Assembly (NCBI GenBank): GCA_019236395.1
Contig: JAFAJB010000188.1
Span: 1-38,742 of the forward strand
Source of the DNA: Cupriavidus sp.
Lineage (GTDB): Bacteria; Pseudomonadota; Gammaproteobacteria; Burkholderiales; Burkholderiaceae
DNA length: 38,742 bases
Reading direction: 5' to 3'
The notes beneath the pieces are model-generated. The model had not been told where the DNA came from. It searched no databases and saw only the letters and a list, made by a program, of their open reading frames with translations. The first letter of the stretch is position 1. Each line of letters starts with the position of its first letter. The position numbers were made by a program, and so were the translations under genes. Below are positions 16,818-26,389 of this stretch, one piece after another.

Positions 16818-16836
16818 ACGTCCCGCTCTTACCGCC

Positions 16837-18033
16837 ATGACCTCTGTCCTGCGTCTTACCGATCTCATTTCCCAAGGCAAAATCTCCGGCAAACGTGTGT
16901 TTATCCGTGCCGACCTGAACGTGCCGCAGGACGACGCAGGCAACATCACCGAAGACACCCGCATCCGCGCTTCGGTACCGGCCATCCAGGCCTGCCTGGA
17001 CGCCGGCGCGGCCGTGATGGTGACGTCACACCTGGGCCGTCCGACCGAGGGCGAGTTCAAGCCCGAAGATTCGCTGGCCCCGATTGCCGCGCGCCTGTCC
17101 GAACTGCTCGGCAAGCCGGTGCAACTGGTGCAGAACTGGGTCGATGGCGTCCAGGTGGCCCCCGGCCAGGTCGTGCTGCTGGAAAACTGCCGCGTGAACA
17201 AGGGCGAGAAAAAGAATAGCGACGAACTGGCCCAGAAGATGGCCAAGCTGTGCGACGTCTATGTCAACGACGCGTTCGGCACCGCCCACCGCGCCGAAGC
17301 CACCACGCACGGTATCGCCAAATTCGCCCCGGTCGCCTGCGCCGGCCCGCTGCTGGCCGCCGAGATCGATGCGCTGGGCCGCGCGCTGGGCCAGCCGGCC
17401 CGCCCGCTGGTGGCCATCGTTGCCGGTTCCAAGGTATCGACCAAGCTGACCATCCTGAAGGCGCTGGCCGACAAGGTGGACAACCTGATCGTCGGCGGCG
17501 GTATCGCCAATACGTTCATGCTGGCTGCCGGCCTGAAGATCGGCAAGTCGCTGGCCGAGGCCGATCTCGTGGGCGATGCCAAGACGATCATCGACATCAT
17601 GGCCGCACGCGGCGCATCGGTGCCGATTCCCGTGGATGTGGTCTGCGCCAAGGAATTCAGCGCCACGGCCGCCGCGACGGTCAAGGACGTCAAGGACGTG
17701 GCTGACGACGACATGATCCTCGACATCGGCCCCAAGACCGCCGCGATGCTGGCCGACCAGCTCAGCGCAGCCGGCACGGTCGTCTGGAACGGCCCGGTTG
17801 GCGTGTTCGAATTCGACCAGTTCGGCAACGGCACCAAGGTGCTGGCCGAAGCCATCGCTTCGTCGAATGCGTTTTCGATCGCCGGTGGTGGCGACACGCT
17901 GGCCGCCATCGCCAAGTACGGCATTGCAGACCGCATCGGCTATATCTCGACCGGCGGCGGTGCGTTCCTGGAGTTCCTGGAAGGCAAGAAGCTGCCCGCA
18001 TTCGAAGTACTGGAGCAGCGCGCCGCTGGCTGA
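16837..18033 (+). CDS. pgk: phosphoglycerate kinase
   Basis: A 398-residue cytoplasmic enzyme converting 1,3-bisphosphoglycerate and ADP to 3-phosphoglycerate and ATP (reversed in the Calvin cycle where present). Signatures: [14 protein letters not shown] (PGK signature), [59 protein letters not shown] and the C-terminal [11 protein letters not shown]. Length is normal for bacterial PGK. ATG 16837 starts the conserved protein; an in-frame ATG at 16777 overlaps the -10 element and is rejected. It heads the pgk-pyk-fba run. Confidence 0.97.
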   Translation: MTSVLRLTDLISQGKISGKRVFIRADLNVPQDDAGNITEDTRIRASVPAIQACLDAGAAVMVTSHLGRPTEGEFKPEDSLAPIAARLSELLGKPVQLVQNWVDGVQVAPGQVVLLENCRVNKGEKKNSDELAQKMAKLCDVYVNDAFGTAHRAEATTHGIAKFAPVACAGPLLAAEIDALGRALGQPARPLVAIVAGSKVSTKLTILKALADKVDNLIVGGGIANTFMLAAGLKIGKSLAEADLVGDAKTIIDIMAARGASVPIPVDVVCAKEFSATAAATVKDVKDVADDDMILDIGPKTAAMLADQLSAAGTVVWNGPVGVFEFDQFGNGTKVLAEAIASSNAFSIAGGGDTLAAIAKYGIADRIGYISTGGGAFLEFLEGKKLPAFEVLEQRAAG

Positions 18034-18108
18034 TGACTTGCCGGGCTGGCGCGGGATGTTCCCGTCCGGCCCGAACTGAAACGCCCCCGACCCAAGGAAG
18101 CCGCCCGC

Positions 18109-19548
18109 ATGACACGTTCCACCAAGATCGTCGCCACGATTGGCCCCGCATCGAGCACGCTGGACGTGCTGACCCGCATGATCGCGGCAGGTGTCGACGT
18201 GGTGCGCCTGAACTTCTCCCACGGCACCGCACAGGACCATATCGATCGCGCCGCCATGGTGCGTGAGGCCGCGGCGGCCTGCGGGCGCGAGGTAGCCATC
18301 ATGGCCGACCTGCAGGGCCCCAAGATCCGCGTCGGCAAGTTCGAGAACGGCAAGATCACGCTCGCGCCGGGCGACGCGTTCATCCTTGATTCGGCCTGCC
18401 AGATGGGCAACCAGGAGCGCGCGGGCCTCGACTACAAGGACCTGCCGCGCGACGTGGGCCCCGGCGACCTGCTGCTGCTCAACGACGGCCTGATCGTGCT
18501 GGTGGTGGATCGTGTGCTCGGCAACGAGATCTTCACCACGGTGCGCATTGGTGGCGAGCTGTCCAACAACAAGGGCATCAACCGCCAGGGCGGCGGCCTG
18601 TCGGCGCCGGCGCTGACCGCCAAGGACATGGAGGACATCAAGACCGCCATGGCGCTGGGTGCGGACTATGTCGCGGTGAGCTTCCCGAAGAATGCCACCG
18701 ACATGGAAATGGCGCGCCAGCTCGCCAATGTGGCGGGCCAGCAGCACAATCACAAGGCGCGCATGATCGCCAAGATCGAACGCGCCGAGGCGATCCGGCC
18801 GGGCGTGCTCGAGGAAATCCTGCAGGCGTCGGACGGCATCATGGTCGCGCGTGGCGACCTCGCCGTGGAAGTCGGCAACGCGGCCGTGCCCGCGCTGCAG
18901 AAGCGCATGATCAGGCTGGCGCGCGAGGCCAACAAGTTGACCATCACCGCTACCCAGATGATGGAGAGCATGATCGTCAATCCGGTGCCGACGCGCGCGG
19001 AAGTGTCCGATGTGGCCAACGCCGTGCTCGATGGCACCGACGCCGTGATGACGTCGGCCGAGACCGCCGCCGGGCGCTATCCGGTGGAGACGGTCGAGGC
19101 AATGGCCGCGATCTGCCTGGAGGCGGAGAAGTCGGAAGTGGTGCAGCTCGATACCGACTTCCTGAACCAGACCTTCGCGCGGATCGACCAGTCGATCGCC
19201 ATGGGTGCGCTGTTCACCGCCTATCATCTAGGTGTCAAGGCGATCGCGGCGCTGACCGATTCCGGCGCCACGGCGCTGTGGATGAGTCGTCACCGTATTC
19301 ATGTGCCGATCTACGCGATGACGCCGAACCTGGCATCGCAACGCAAGATGCAGCTCTATCGCAACGTGGTGCCGCTGCCGCTGCAGTCGAGCGCGGACCG
19401 CGATGTGGCGCTGGAGCAGGCCGAGGAACTGCTGCTGTCGCAAGGCGTGGTGCAGCGCGGCGACTTCATCGTGCTGACGATCGGCGAGCCGATGGGCCAG
19501 CCGGGCGGCACGAACACGCTGAAGATCGTGCGGGTAGGCACCCGGTAA
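18109..19548 (+). CDS. pyk: pyruvate kinase
   Basis: A 479-residue enzyme making pyruvate and ATP from phosphoenolpyruvate and ADP; K+/Mg2+-dependent in this family. It begins STKIVATIGPASS and shows VRLNFSHGT, MADLQGPKIRVG, the active-site block MIAKIERAEAI and MVARGDLAVEV, and ATQMMESMI. The C-terminal allosteric domain is complete, ending in GEPMGQPGGTNTLKIVRVG. It lies 75 bases after pgk on the same strand, so co-transcription is likely. Confidence 0.97.
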   Translation: MTRSTKIVATIGPASSTLDVLTRMIAAGVDVVRLNFSHGTAQDHIDRAAMVREAAAACGREVAIMADLQGPKIRVGKFENGKITLAPGDAFILDSACQMGNQERAGLDYKDLPRDVGPGDLLLLNDGLIVLVVDRVLGNEIFTTVRIGGELSNNKGINRQGGGLSAPALTAKDMEDIKTAMALGADYVAVSFPKNATDMEMARQLANVAGQQHNHKARMIAKIERAEAIRPGVLEEILQASDGIMVARGDLAVEVGNAAVPALQKRMIRLAREANKLTITATQMMESMIVNPVPTRAEVSDVANAVLDGTDAVMTSAETAAGRYPVETVEAMAAICLEAEKSEVVQLDTDFLNQTFARIDQSIAMGALFTAYHLGVKAIAALTDSGATALWMSRHRIHVPIYAMTPNLASQRKMQLYRNVVPLPLQSSADRDVALEQAEELLLSQGVVQRGDFIVLTIGEPMGQPGGTNTLKIVRVGTR

Positions 19549-19668
19549 CCGAAGACGTCACATGTGGCGCGCCAGACGGAACTGGCACGCCGGATGCGCG
19601 AACCTGCCTGGCGCAGCATCGATAAGAATTCAGAAATACCCAAAGCTATTTACATTCAGGAGTAAGAC

Positions 19669-20733
19669 ATGCCACTCGTATCCATGCGCCAGCTGCTGGA
19701 CCATGCCGCCGAGAACAACTACGGTCTGCCGGCCTTCAACGTGAACAACCTCGAGCAAGTGCAGGCCATCATGCAGGCCGCCGACGAGGTCAACGCCCCG
19801 GTGATCATGCAAGCCTCGGCCGGCGCGCGCAAATACGCTGGCGAGCACTTCCTGCGCCACCTGATCGAAGCCGCCGTGGAAGCCTATCCGCACATCCCGG
19901 TGGTGATGCACCAGGATCACGGCCAGTCGCCGGCGATCTGCAAGGCCGCCATCGACCTGAACTTCTCGTCGGTGATGATGGACGGCTCGCTGAAGGAAGA
20001 CGGCAAGACCCCGTCGGACTACGAGTACAACGTCGACGTGACCCGCAAGGTCGTGCAGATGGCCCACGCGCTGGGTGTGACCGTGGAAGGCGAACTGGGC
20101 TGCCTGGGCTCGCTGGAAACCGGTGAAGCCGGCGAGGAAGACGGCATCGGCGCCGAAGGCAAGCTCGATCACTCGATGCTGCTGACCGATCCGGAGCAGG
20201 CCGCCGACTTCGTCAAGGCCACCCAGCTCGACGCCCTGGCCATCGCCATCGGCACCTCGCACGGCGCGTACAAGTTCACGCGCAAGCCCACGGGCGACAT
20301 CCTGGCCATTGGGCGCATCAAGGAAATCCACGCCCGCATTCCGAACACTCACCTGGTGATGCACGGTTCGTCGTCGGTGCCGCAGGAGTTGCTGGCCGAG
20401 ATCCGCCAGTTCGGCGGTGACATGAAGGAAACGTACGGCGTGCCCGTGGAAGAAATTCAGGAAGCCATCAAGTACGGCGTGCGCAAGATCAACATCGACA
20501 CCGACATCCGTCTGGCGATGACCGGCGCGATCCGCCGCTTCTTCGTGGAGAACCCGAGCAAGTTCGACCCGCGCGAATACCTGAAGCCGGCCCGCGAAGC
20601 CGCCAAGCAGGTGTGCAAGGCGCGCTACATCGCCTTCGGTTGCGAAGGCCAGGCCAGCAAGATCAAGTCCGTCTCGCTGGTTGATATTGCTGGTCAGTAC
20701 AAGGCCGGCAAGCTCGCCCAGGTCGTGCAGTAA
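19669..20733 (+). CDS. fba: class II fructose-1,6-bisphosphate aldolase
   Basis: A 354-residue zinc-dependent aldolase that cleaves or forms fructose 1,6-bisphosphate and also handles sedoheptulose bisphosphate in CBB-type enzymes (cbbA). Class II features: [11 protein letters not shown] with the zinc and catalytic residues, [32 protein letters not shown] and [17 protein letters not shown] strong ribosome site, CAGGAGTAAG, precedes ATG 19669. The 120 bases after pyk contain an AT-rich TATTTACATT that could be an own -10. Strong bidirectional context: glycolysis genes upstream, purine genes downstream after two hairpins. Confidence 0.97.
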   Translation: MPLVSMRQLLDHAAENNYGLPAFNVNNLEQVQAIMQAADEVNAPVIMQASAGARKYAGEHFLRHLIEAAVEAYPHIPVVMHQDHGQSPAICKAAIDLNFSSVMMDGSLKEDGKTPSDYEYNVDVTRKVVQMAHALGVTVEGELGCLGSLETGEAGEEDGIGAEGKLDHSMLLTDPEQAADFVKATQLDALAIAIGTSHGAYKFTRKPTGDILAIGRIKEIHARIPNTHLVMHGSSSVPQELLAEIRQFGGDMKETYGVPVEEIQEAIKYGVRKINIDTDIRLAMTGAIRRFFVENPSKFDPREYLKPAREAAKQVCKARYIAFGCEGQASKIKSVSLVDIAGQYKAGKLAQVVQ

Positions 20734-20744
20734 ATCGAGTTGTT

Positions 20745-20773
20745 GCCCCGCCCGGTGCGGGGCTTTGCTTCTT
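20745..20773 (+). terminator. Rho-independent terminator of fba
   Basis: The stem GCCCCGC (20745-20751) / GCGGGGC (20757-20763) with loop CCGGT is followed by TTTGCTTCTT. It starts 12 bases after the fba stop. Confidence 0.8.
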
Positions 20774-20776
20774 CAT

Positions 20777-20812
20777 GGGGCTTCGCATCGCGCTCGAAGC
20801 CCCGCTTGTTTT
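20777..20812 (+). terminator. second hairpin between fba and purC
   Basis: GGGGCTTCG (20777-20785) and CGAAGCCCC (20795-20803) form a nine-base-pair stem followed by GCTTGTTTT. It lies directly after the first terminator and 23 bases before purC. It may be a tandem terminator or a purC leader structure; no separate purC promoter is obvious. Confidence 0.6.
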
Positions 20813-20834
20813 CAGCCGTTGCCGGTCTATCACC

Positions 20835-21743
20835 ATGTCTGACGCCCTTTACGAATCCTCCATCCAGTCCCTGCCGCTGCTCGGTCACGGCAAGGTCCGC
20901 GACAACTACGCCGTTGGCGAAGACAAGCTGCTGATCGTGACGACCGATCGCCTGTCGGCCTTCGACGTGATCATGGGCGAGCCGATTCCGGCCAAGGGCC
21001 GCGTGCTGAACCAGATGGCCAACTTCTGGTTCAAGAAGCTCGCGCATATCGTGCCGAACCACGAAACCGATGTGACCGCGGAGAGCGTGGTGGCGCCGAA
21101 TGAAGTGGCCCAGGTGAAGGGCCGCGCCGTGGTGGTGAAGCGCCTGAAGCCGATCCTGGTGGAAGCCGTGGTGCGCGGCTACCTGGCGGGCAGCGGCTGG
21201 AAGGATTACCAGGCAACTGGCAAGGTGTGCGGCATTGCGCTGCCGGCCGGCCTGCAGAACGCGCAGAAGCTGCCCGAACCGATCTTCACGCCGGCCGCCA
21301 AGGCCGAGATGGGCGAGCACGATGAGAACATCTCGTTCGACGAAGTGGAGCAGCGCATTGGCGCCGAACTGGCCGCGAAGATGCGTGACATCTCGATCCG
21401 TCTGTACAAGGAAGCCGCCGACTACGCAGCCACGCGCGGCATCATCATTGCTGACACCAAGTTCGAGTTCGGCCTGGACGAGAACGGCACGCTGACGCTG
21501 ATGGACGAAGTGCTGACGGCCGATTCGTCGCGCTTCTGGCCCGCCGATTCGTACCAGGTGGGCACCAACCCGCCGTCGTTCGACAAGCAGTTCGTGCGCG
21601 ACTGGCTCGAAGCCGTGCGCATCGACGGCAAGCCGTGGCCGAAGACCGCGCCGGCGCCGAAGCTGCCCGAGGACGTGGTCCAGAAGACCGCCGACAAGTA
21701 CAAGGAAGCGCTGACGCGCCTGACCGGTGAAGAACTGCTGTAA
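20835..21743 (+). CDS. purC: phosphoribosylaminoimidazole-succinocarboxamide synthase (SAICAR synthase)
   Basis: A 302-residue enzyme joining CAIR and aspartate with ATP in purine synthesis. It is the long, yeast Ade1-like form rather than the ~237-residue E. coli type. Motifs: [60 protein letters not shown] and [16 protein letters not shown] 20835 fits the family start; the in-frame ATG at 20775 lies inside the terminator hairpins. purE follows after 21 bases. Confidence 0.97.
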   Translation: MSDALYESSIQSLPLLGHGKVRDNYAVGEDKLLIVTTDRLSAFDVIMGEPIPAKGRVLNQMANFWFKKLAHIVPNHETDVTAESVVAPNEVAQVKGRAVVVKRLKPILVEAVVRGYLAGSGWKDYQATGKVCGIALPAGLQNAQKLPEPIFTPAAKAEMGEHDENISFDEVEQRIGAELAAKMRDISIRLYKEAADYAATRGIIIADTKFEFGLDENGTLTLMDEVLTADSSRFWPADSYQVGTNPPSFDKQFVRDWLEAVRIDGKPWPKTAPAPKLPEDVVQKTADKYKEALTRLTGEELL

Positions 21744-21764
21744 GCGCGAGAAGGGTATCTGACG

Positions 21765-22262
21765 ATGAGCAACGCAACGAAGCCGGTGGTCGGCGTGGTG
21801 ATGGGCAGCAGTTCCGACTGGGACGTGATGCAGCACGCTGTGGCCATGCTGAAGGATTTCAACGTGCCGTTCGAGGCGCAGGTGGTGTCCGCGCACCACA
21901 TGGCCGACGACATGTTCCGCTATGCCGAGGCCGCGCGCGGCCGCGGCATCCGCGCGATCATCGCCGGTGCCGGCGGTGCCGCGCACCTGCCGGGCATGAT
22001 CGCCGCCAAGACCATCGTGCCCGTCTTTGGGGTGCCGGTGCCGTCGAAGTACCTGCGCGGCGAGGACTCGCTGCTGTCGATCGTGCAGATGCCCAAGGGC
22101 GTGCCGGTGGCGACGTTTGCCATCGGCGAGGCTGGTGCCGCGAATGCCGCGCTGCATGCCATCGCCATGTTGGCCACCACCGACGACGCACTGGCCAGCG
22201 ACCTGGAAGCGTTTCGCGCCAGGCAGACCGACGCCGCGCGCGCGATGACGCTGCCCGTATAA
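21765..22262 (+). CDS. purE: N5-carboxyaminoimidazole ribonucleotide mutase
   Basis: A 165-residue class I PurE that converts N5-CAIR (made by PurK) to CAIR. It shows VVMGSSSDWDVMQ, the glycine-rich IIAGAGGAAHLPGMIAAKT and SIVQMPKGVPVATFAIGEAGAANAAL, all close to E. coli. One oddity: the active-site SAHRTP is here S-A-H44-H45-M46-A47, so the Arg that contacts the substrate phosphate and the following Thr-Pro are replaced. It forms a purC-purE-purK operon with short gaps (21 and 31 bases). Confidence 0.95.
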   Translation: MSNATKPVVGVVMGSSSDWDVMQHAVAMLKDFNVPFEAQVVSAHHMADDMFRYAEAARGRGIRAIIAGAGGAAHLPGMIAAKTIVPVFGVPVPSKYLRGEDSLLSIVQMPKGVPVATFAIGEAGAANAALHAIAMLATTDDALASDLEAFRARQTDAARAMTLPV

Positions 22263-22293
22263 CTTTTTTGAAGTCTCACCGTAGCCTCAAGCC

Positions 22294-23538
22294 ATGCCGA
22301 CCGATATCCATCCCTACCTGTCCGAAGCGCATACGCCGGAATCGCGCGCCGAGTTCGGCGTGGACAGCCCGAGCTCGCCGATTCAGCCCGGCGCGTGGCT
22401 CGGCATGCTCGGCGGCGGCCAGCTTGGCCGCATGTTCACGCACGCGGCGCAGTCGATGGGCTACCGCGTCTGCGTGCTCGACCCGGACCAGGACAGCCCG
22501 GCCGGCAACGTGGCCGATCGGCATATCTGCGCGGCCTATACCGATGAGGCCGCACTGGCCGAACTGGGCAGCCTGTGCCAGGCGGTGAGCACCGAATTCG
22601 AGAACGTGCCGTCGATCTCGCTGGACCGGCTGGAACAGCTCGGCGCGTTCGTGGCGCCGCGCGGCTACTGCGTGTCGATCGCGCAGAACCGTATCGGCGA
22701 GAAGAAGTTCTTCGCGGCCTGCGCGGAGCGTACCGGCGTGCCGCCGGCCCCGCACTGGGTGATCCAGCACGATGCCGACGTCGACCGTCTTCCGGACGAG
22801 GTACTGCCCGGCATCCTGAAGACCGCCCGCATGGGGTACGACGGCAAGGGCCAGGCGCGTGTGAAAACGCGCGAGGACGTGCGCGCCGCCTGGAAGGCGA
22901 TGCAGCACGTGCCGTGCGTGCTCGAGCGGATGCTGCCGCTGGCGTATGAAGTTTCGGTGCTGGCCGCGCGCGCTGCCGACGGCACCACCGCCACCTGGCC
23001 GCTGGCCGAGAACGTCCATCGCGACGGTATCCTGTTCTCGACGACCATGCCGTCGATGAGCGTATCGGATGACATCGCAGGCCGCGCCCGCGCAGCCGCT
23101 GCGACGATTGCCTCTGAAATGGGGTACGTCGGCGTGCTCTGTATCGAGTTCTTCGTGCTGACCGACGGCACGCTGGTTGCCAACGAAATGGCACCGCGCC
23201 CGCATAACTCGGGGCACATCACGATGGACGCCTGCGAGACCAGCCAGTTCGAGCAGCAGGTCCGCGCGATGGCGCGCCTGCCGCTGGGCAGCACGCGCCA
23301 GCATTCGGCCGGCAAGATGCTGAACCTGCTCGGCGATTGCTGGTTCGAATTCGGCCTGGAGCGCACGCCATCCTGGAATGATGTGCTGGTCCAGCCCGGT
23401 GCCAAGCTGCATCTGTATGGCAAGAGCGACGCGCGCCCGTCGCGCAAGATGGGCCACGTGAACTGTGTGGGCGAGCATGCCGAAGCCGCCGCCCACGCGT
23501 TCAATGCCGCTGCGCAAGCGCTCCACATCCCTCTCTGA
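22294..23538 (+). CDS. purK: N5-carboxyaminoimidazole ribonucleotide synthase
   Basis: A 414-residue ATP-grasp enzyme that carboxylates AIR with bicarbonate and ATP. The N-terminal nucleotide-binding loop is [13 protein letters not shown] (from about residue 36), preceded by a ~30-residue polar extension. Further motifs: [64 protein letters not shown] broken by helices, and a C-terminal [15 protein letters not shown]. It follows purE in the purine operon; tsaC begins 14 bases after its stop. Confidence 0.96.
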   Translation: MPTDIHPYLSEAHTPESRAEFGVDSPSSPIQPGAWLGMLGGGQLGRMFTHAAQSMGYRVCVLDPDQDSPAGNVADRHICAAYTDEAALAELGSLCQAVSTEFENVPSISLDRLEQLGAFVAPRGYCVSIAQNRIGEKKFFAACAERTGVPPAPHWVIQHDADVDRLPDEVLPGILKTARMGYDGKGQARVKTREDVRAAWKAMQHVPCVLERMLPLAYEVSVLAARAADGTTATWPLAENVHRDGILFSTTMPSMSVSDDIAGRARAAAATIASEMGYVGVLCIEFFVLTDGTLVANEMAPRPHNSGHITMDACETSQFEQQVRAMARLPLGSTRQHSAGKMLNLLGDCWFEFGLERTPSWNDVLVQPGAKLHLYGKSDARPSRKMGHVNCVGEHAEAAAHAFNAAAQALHIPL

Positions 23539-23552
23539 ACCCGGTAGTCGCG

Positions 23553-24545
23553 ATGTCCTCACGCATGCCCACCGCCGCGGAGCTGGACGAGGCCGTTCGT
23601 CTGCTCGAAGCTGGCGAGTTGGTGGCCTTTCCGACCGAGACCGTCTACGGTCTCGGCGCCGACGCCGAGAATCCCGAAGCCGTGGCGCGCATCTTTGCCG
23701 CCAAGGGCCGTCCGTCGAACCATCCTGTGATCGTTCACGTGGTTGATGGCGCGGATGTCGGCTACTGGAGCGACGAGGTTCCAGAGGCCGCGCAGAAGCT
23801 GATCGATGCGTTCTGGCCCGGCCCGCTCACAATCATCCTGAAGCGCGCCGCGCATATTCCGGCCGCCGTGGCCGGCGGGCAGGACAGCATCGGGCTGCGC
23901 TGCCCGTCGCATCCGGTGGCGCAGGCGCTGCTGTCGCGCTTCCGTCGCGGACGTGGCGGCATTGCCGCGCCGTCGGCCAACAAGTTCGGCCAGGTCAGCC
24001 CGACCACGGCCGAGCATGTGCGCGACGAGTTCGGCGGATCGGTCTATGTGCTGGAGGGCGATGGCGTCGACGTGGGTATCGAGTCGTCGATCGTCGATCT
24101 GTCCCGCCTGGATACCGCTGGCCCGGTGCTGCTGCGCCCCGGCGCGATTACCGCGGCGATGATGGCCGACGTGCTTGGCACGATGCCGCTGCCGCCAGAT
24201 GCCGCCGCGCCGCGCGCGTCCGGCACGCTAAAGGCCCACTACGCGCCACGCACAACGCTGACGTTGGCGCAGGCCGACGCATTGCCACGGTATCTGCAGG
24301 CGCTGCCCGCCGATGGCAGGCTGGCGTGGGTTGGGCGCGCGCCGGCCACGACCGATCCGCGCTGCGCGTTCGTGGAGGCACCTGCGACTCCCGATGCCTA
24401 TGCGCATGAGCTCTACCGGCTGCTGCGCAGGCTCGACAAGGAAGGGTTCCAGCGGCTGGTGTTCGAGCCGGTGCCGGATAGCCTGGAATGGGATGGGGTG
24501 AGGGATCGGCTTGGGCGCGCGGCGGCTGCGTTCGAGGAAAACTGA
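23553..24545 (+). CDS. tsaC: threonylcarbamoyl-AMP synthase (Sua5/YrdC family)
   Basis: A 330-residue enzyme making threonylcarbamoyl-AMP from threonine, bicarbonate and ATP for the t6A modification of ANN-decoding tRNAs. The YrdC domain (about 8-210) shows AFPTETVYGLGADA, the KGRPSNHP loop, AFWPGPLT and APSANKFGQVSPTTAEHV. A linker ASGTLKAHYAPRTTL and a C-terminal Sua5 domain follow, so this is the long Sua5-type form rather than short TsaC. It begins 14 bases after purK and is probably in the same transcript. Confidence 0.95.
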   Translation: MSSRMPTAAELDEAVRLLEAGELVAFPTETVYGLGADAENPEAVARIFAAKGRPSNHPVIVHVVDGADVGYWSDEVPEAAQKLIDAFWPGPLTIILKRAAHIPAAVAGGQDSIGLRCPSHPVAQALLSRFRRGRGGIAAPSANKFGQVSPTTAEHVRDEFGGSVYVLEGDGVDVGIESSIVDLSRLDTAGPVLLRPGAITAAMMADVLGTMPLPPDAAAPRASGTLKAHYAPRTTLTLAQADALPRYLQALPADGRLAWVGRAPATTDPRCAFVEAPATPDAYAHELYRLLRRLDKEGFQRLVFEPVPDSLEWDGVRDRLGRAAAAFEEN

Positions 24546-24574
24546 TGTTCCGGCGCTGAGCCCTTTCCCCCCAG

Positions 24575-24601
24575 CCTCTCTCCCGCCGCGCGGGAGAGAG
24601 G
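24575..24601. repeat. dispersed palindrome, copy 2
   Basis: The perfect 11-base-pair inverted repeat CCTCTCTCCCG / CGGGAGAGAGG has a five-base loop and starts 30 bases after the tsaC stop. It belongs to the same family as the copies at 1910, 24645 and 26965. Confidence 0.75.
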
Positions 24602-24644
24602 AGCAAACCGGCAGCCTTTGATGTGCCTGTGCCCCTGGTGTTCT

Positions 24645-24670
24645 CCCCTCTCCCGCGAGCGGGAGAGGGG
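24645..24670. repeat. dispersed palindrome, copy 3
   Basis: The 12-base arms CCCCTCTCCCGC / GCGGGAGAGGGG surround a two-base centre, with a GGGGGAGAGG tail. It sits between the convergent tsaC and dacB genes, 43 bases after copy 2, so both could serve as terminators. Confidence 0.75.
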
Positions 24671-24733
24671 CCGGGGGAGAGGGCCAGCGTATCAATCCCC
24701 GACCACGTCCCTCACAAGCCGCTCACAAGCCGC

Positions 24734-26272
24734 TCAAGGCGCACCCCTGTACACCCATTGCATCAACGCATCGTGCGCTTCCTGCGCGGCCGATGCGTTG
24801 GGATGGTTGATATACGCCACCACCACGTAGCGCTGGCCATTGAGTGCATCGACATACCCGGCCAGCGCACGCACGTCCTGCAGCGTGCCTGTCTTCAGGT
24901 AGGCATTCCCGGCCGCATTCGCACGCGTCAGGCGGTTGCGCAGCGTGCCGTCCACGCCGAGGATCGGCAGGGAATCGATCAGCGCCGGTCCTACGTCACT
25001 CGCCACCGCCTGTTGCAGCAGCCGCGCCATGTCATAGGCGCTGATGCGTTCGTCGCGCGACAATCCCGAGCCGTTCTCCAGGACCAGCCCCGGCATGTCC
25101 AGCCCCTGGCGTGCCAGCCAGCGCTTGATGACTCGTGCCGACTTTTCGGTGCTGGCCGGGCCGCCGCGATCGATCTCCGCGCCGATCGTCAGGAATAGCT
25201 GGCGGGCCATCACGTTGTTCGAGAACTTGTTGATGTCGCGCACGATGTCGCCCAGCGGCTGGCCATAGTGGCGAGCCAGCAGGAATGCGGTGCGCGGCAC
25301 GGTGCCACTACGCAGCCCGGGCGGGCGCACGAAACGGCCACCGGCCTGCTGCCATTCGGCGACAAAGCCACCCCAGATGAAGTCGCTGTGCGACAGCGTG
25401 GCCAGGTTCACCACGTGCTCGCCGCAATCGGCCGCATAACTGCCATCGAACGAGGCGACGATGGTGCCGTCGGGCTGCGGCATGATGTTTGGCGTGGCAC
25501 GCGAGCGCCAGTCGCCGCAGCGGCCGTTGGCCAGCGTCAGCCGGTTATCCACGCGCAGCTGCGCCAGTGCCGGCGTGACGGCCACGTCAACGCTGCGGCT
25601 GGTGGCATCGGGCGTGACCGTGAACGAGAGCGTCTTGAACGCGTAGAGCAGCGCATCGGGATTGACGTTGTAGGCGCGCTGCGATTCGCCGTCGATCGAG
25701 AAATTGCTGTCCAGGCTGTCGGAGAAGAAGCTGCGGTCGAGCACGAGATCGCCGTTGATCGCCGTCGCGCCGGTCGAGCGGGCCGTGGACACGAGCTTGG
25801 CCATTTCCTCGGGCACCAGCTTCGGATCGCCGCGCCCGCGCAAATAGACGTTGCCGTTGATCACGCCGTCCGGGCCAGGCTGGCTGTCCGCGTAGAGCGA
25901 GGTCAGCCAGCGGTAGTCAGGCCCAAGCAGCTGCAGGCCCGCGAACGTGGTGACGAGCTTCATCGTCGAGGCCGGATTCATCGGCGTTTCCGCATTCCAG
26001 CTCACGCGCGCCTGCGGGGCGCCGACCTTGATCACATAGAAGCTTGCGGCCGACAGCGGCACGTTTGCACGGTGCAACGCGGCCGTGACGGCCGTGGGCA
26101 GGCCGGTGCGCGCGGCAGCCGGATCGGTGGCTTCCGCGCTGACGCGCTGTACGGTGGGTTTGGCAGGCTTGACGGGTTTGGCCTGGGCTCCGGACAGGCC
26201 GAGTGCGAGCAGCACGGCCGTCGTGATGACGGGAGACAGGCTGCGGCGGAGCAGAGACGGGCGAATGGGCAT
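24734..26272 (-). CDS. dacB: D-alanyl-D-alanine carboxypeptidase/endopeptidase (PBP4 class)
   Basis: A 512-residue periplasmic penicillin-binding protein of the S13/PBP4 family that trims and cleaves peptidoglycan cross-bridges. A signal peptide (MPIRPSLLRRSLSP, hydrophobic VITTAVLLALGL, cleavage near GAQA) precedes a Lys/Pro-rich stretch. The three catalytic motifs are S102-T-M-K105, S351-N-N353 and K460-T-G462. The large insert between the first two is typical of PBP4. ATG 26272 is chosen for the signal peptide; ATG 26281, three codons upstream, is equally possible. It is on the same strand as the PACE gene but separated by a 10-bp hairpin. Confidence 0.94.
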   Translation of the reverse strand: MPIRPSLLRRSLSPVITTAVLLALGLSGAQAKPVKPAKPTVQRVSAEATDPAAARTGLPTAVTAALHRANVPLSAASFYVIKVGAPQARVSWNAETPMNPASTMKLVTTFAGLQLLGPDYRWLTSLYADSQPGPDGVINGNVYLRGRGDPKLVPEEMAKLVSTARSTGATAINGDLVLDRSFFSDSLDSNFSIDGESQRAYNVNPDALLYAFKTLSFTVTPDATSRSVDVAVTPALAQLRVDNRLTLANGRCGDWRSRATPNIMPQPDGTIVASFDGSYAADCGEHVVNLATLSHSDFIWGGFVAEWQQAGGRFVRPPGLRSGTVPRTAFLLARHYGQPLGDIVRDINKFSNNVMARQLFLTIGAEIDRGGPASTEKSARVIKRWLARQGLDMPGLVLENGSGLSRDERISAYDMARLLQQAVASDVGPALIDSLPILGVDGTLRNRLTRANAAGNAYLKTGTLQDVRALAGYVDALNGQRYVVVAYINHPNASAAQEAHDALMQWVYRGAP

Positions 26273-26314
26273 GGCGAGCATGTTAACGCATGGCCCATGC
26301 CGGACGGATGACGC

Positions 26315-26340
26315 GATTGCGGCCGATTTTGGCCGCAATC
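26315..26340 (-). terminator. 10-bp hairpin between the PACE gene and dacB
   Basis: GATTGCGGCC (26315-26324) and GGCCGCAATC (26331-26340) form a perfect stem with a six-base loop, 50 bases after the PACE stop on the minus strand. A further partial copy of the right arm follows at 26341. There is no U-tract, so termination is a guess. Confidence 0.5.
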
Positions 26341-26389
26341 GGCCGCAATTCGTTGCTGAGGTAGACCGTGCGCCGCACGGCCGAATCGT

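Larger units (their letters stand above)
16457..16836. other. AT-rich divergent intergenic region between luxR copy 2 and pgk
   Basis: No gene is seen in these 380 bases, which are clearly AT-richer than their surroundings. Visible elements are an 8-T run at 16541-16550 beside a TTCCGG/CCGGAA hairpin (the long 5' leader side of the LuxR gene), a direct repeat GTACATT at 16621-16627 and 16633-16639 (12-base period), a CCCCCGGG-type run, and the pgk promoter and leader hairpin listed separately. Confidence 0.6.

Noticed and set aside
17026..19227. 733-codon open frame on the minus strand across pgk and pyk
   Set aside because: Antisense shadow of two certain glycolytic genes, with shadow-type composition.
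24575..24670. Possible CRISPR-like repeats after tsaC
   Set aside because: Only two palindromes of different arm sequence, with no regular spacers; they belong to the dispersed palindrome family.
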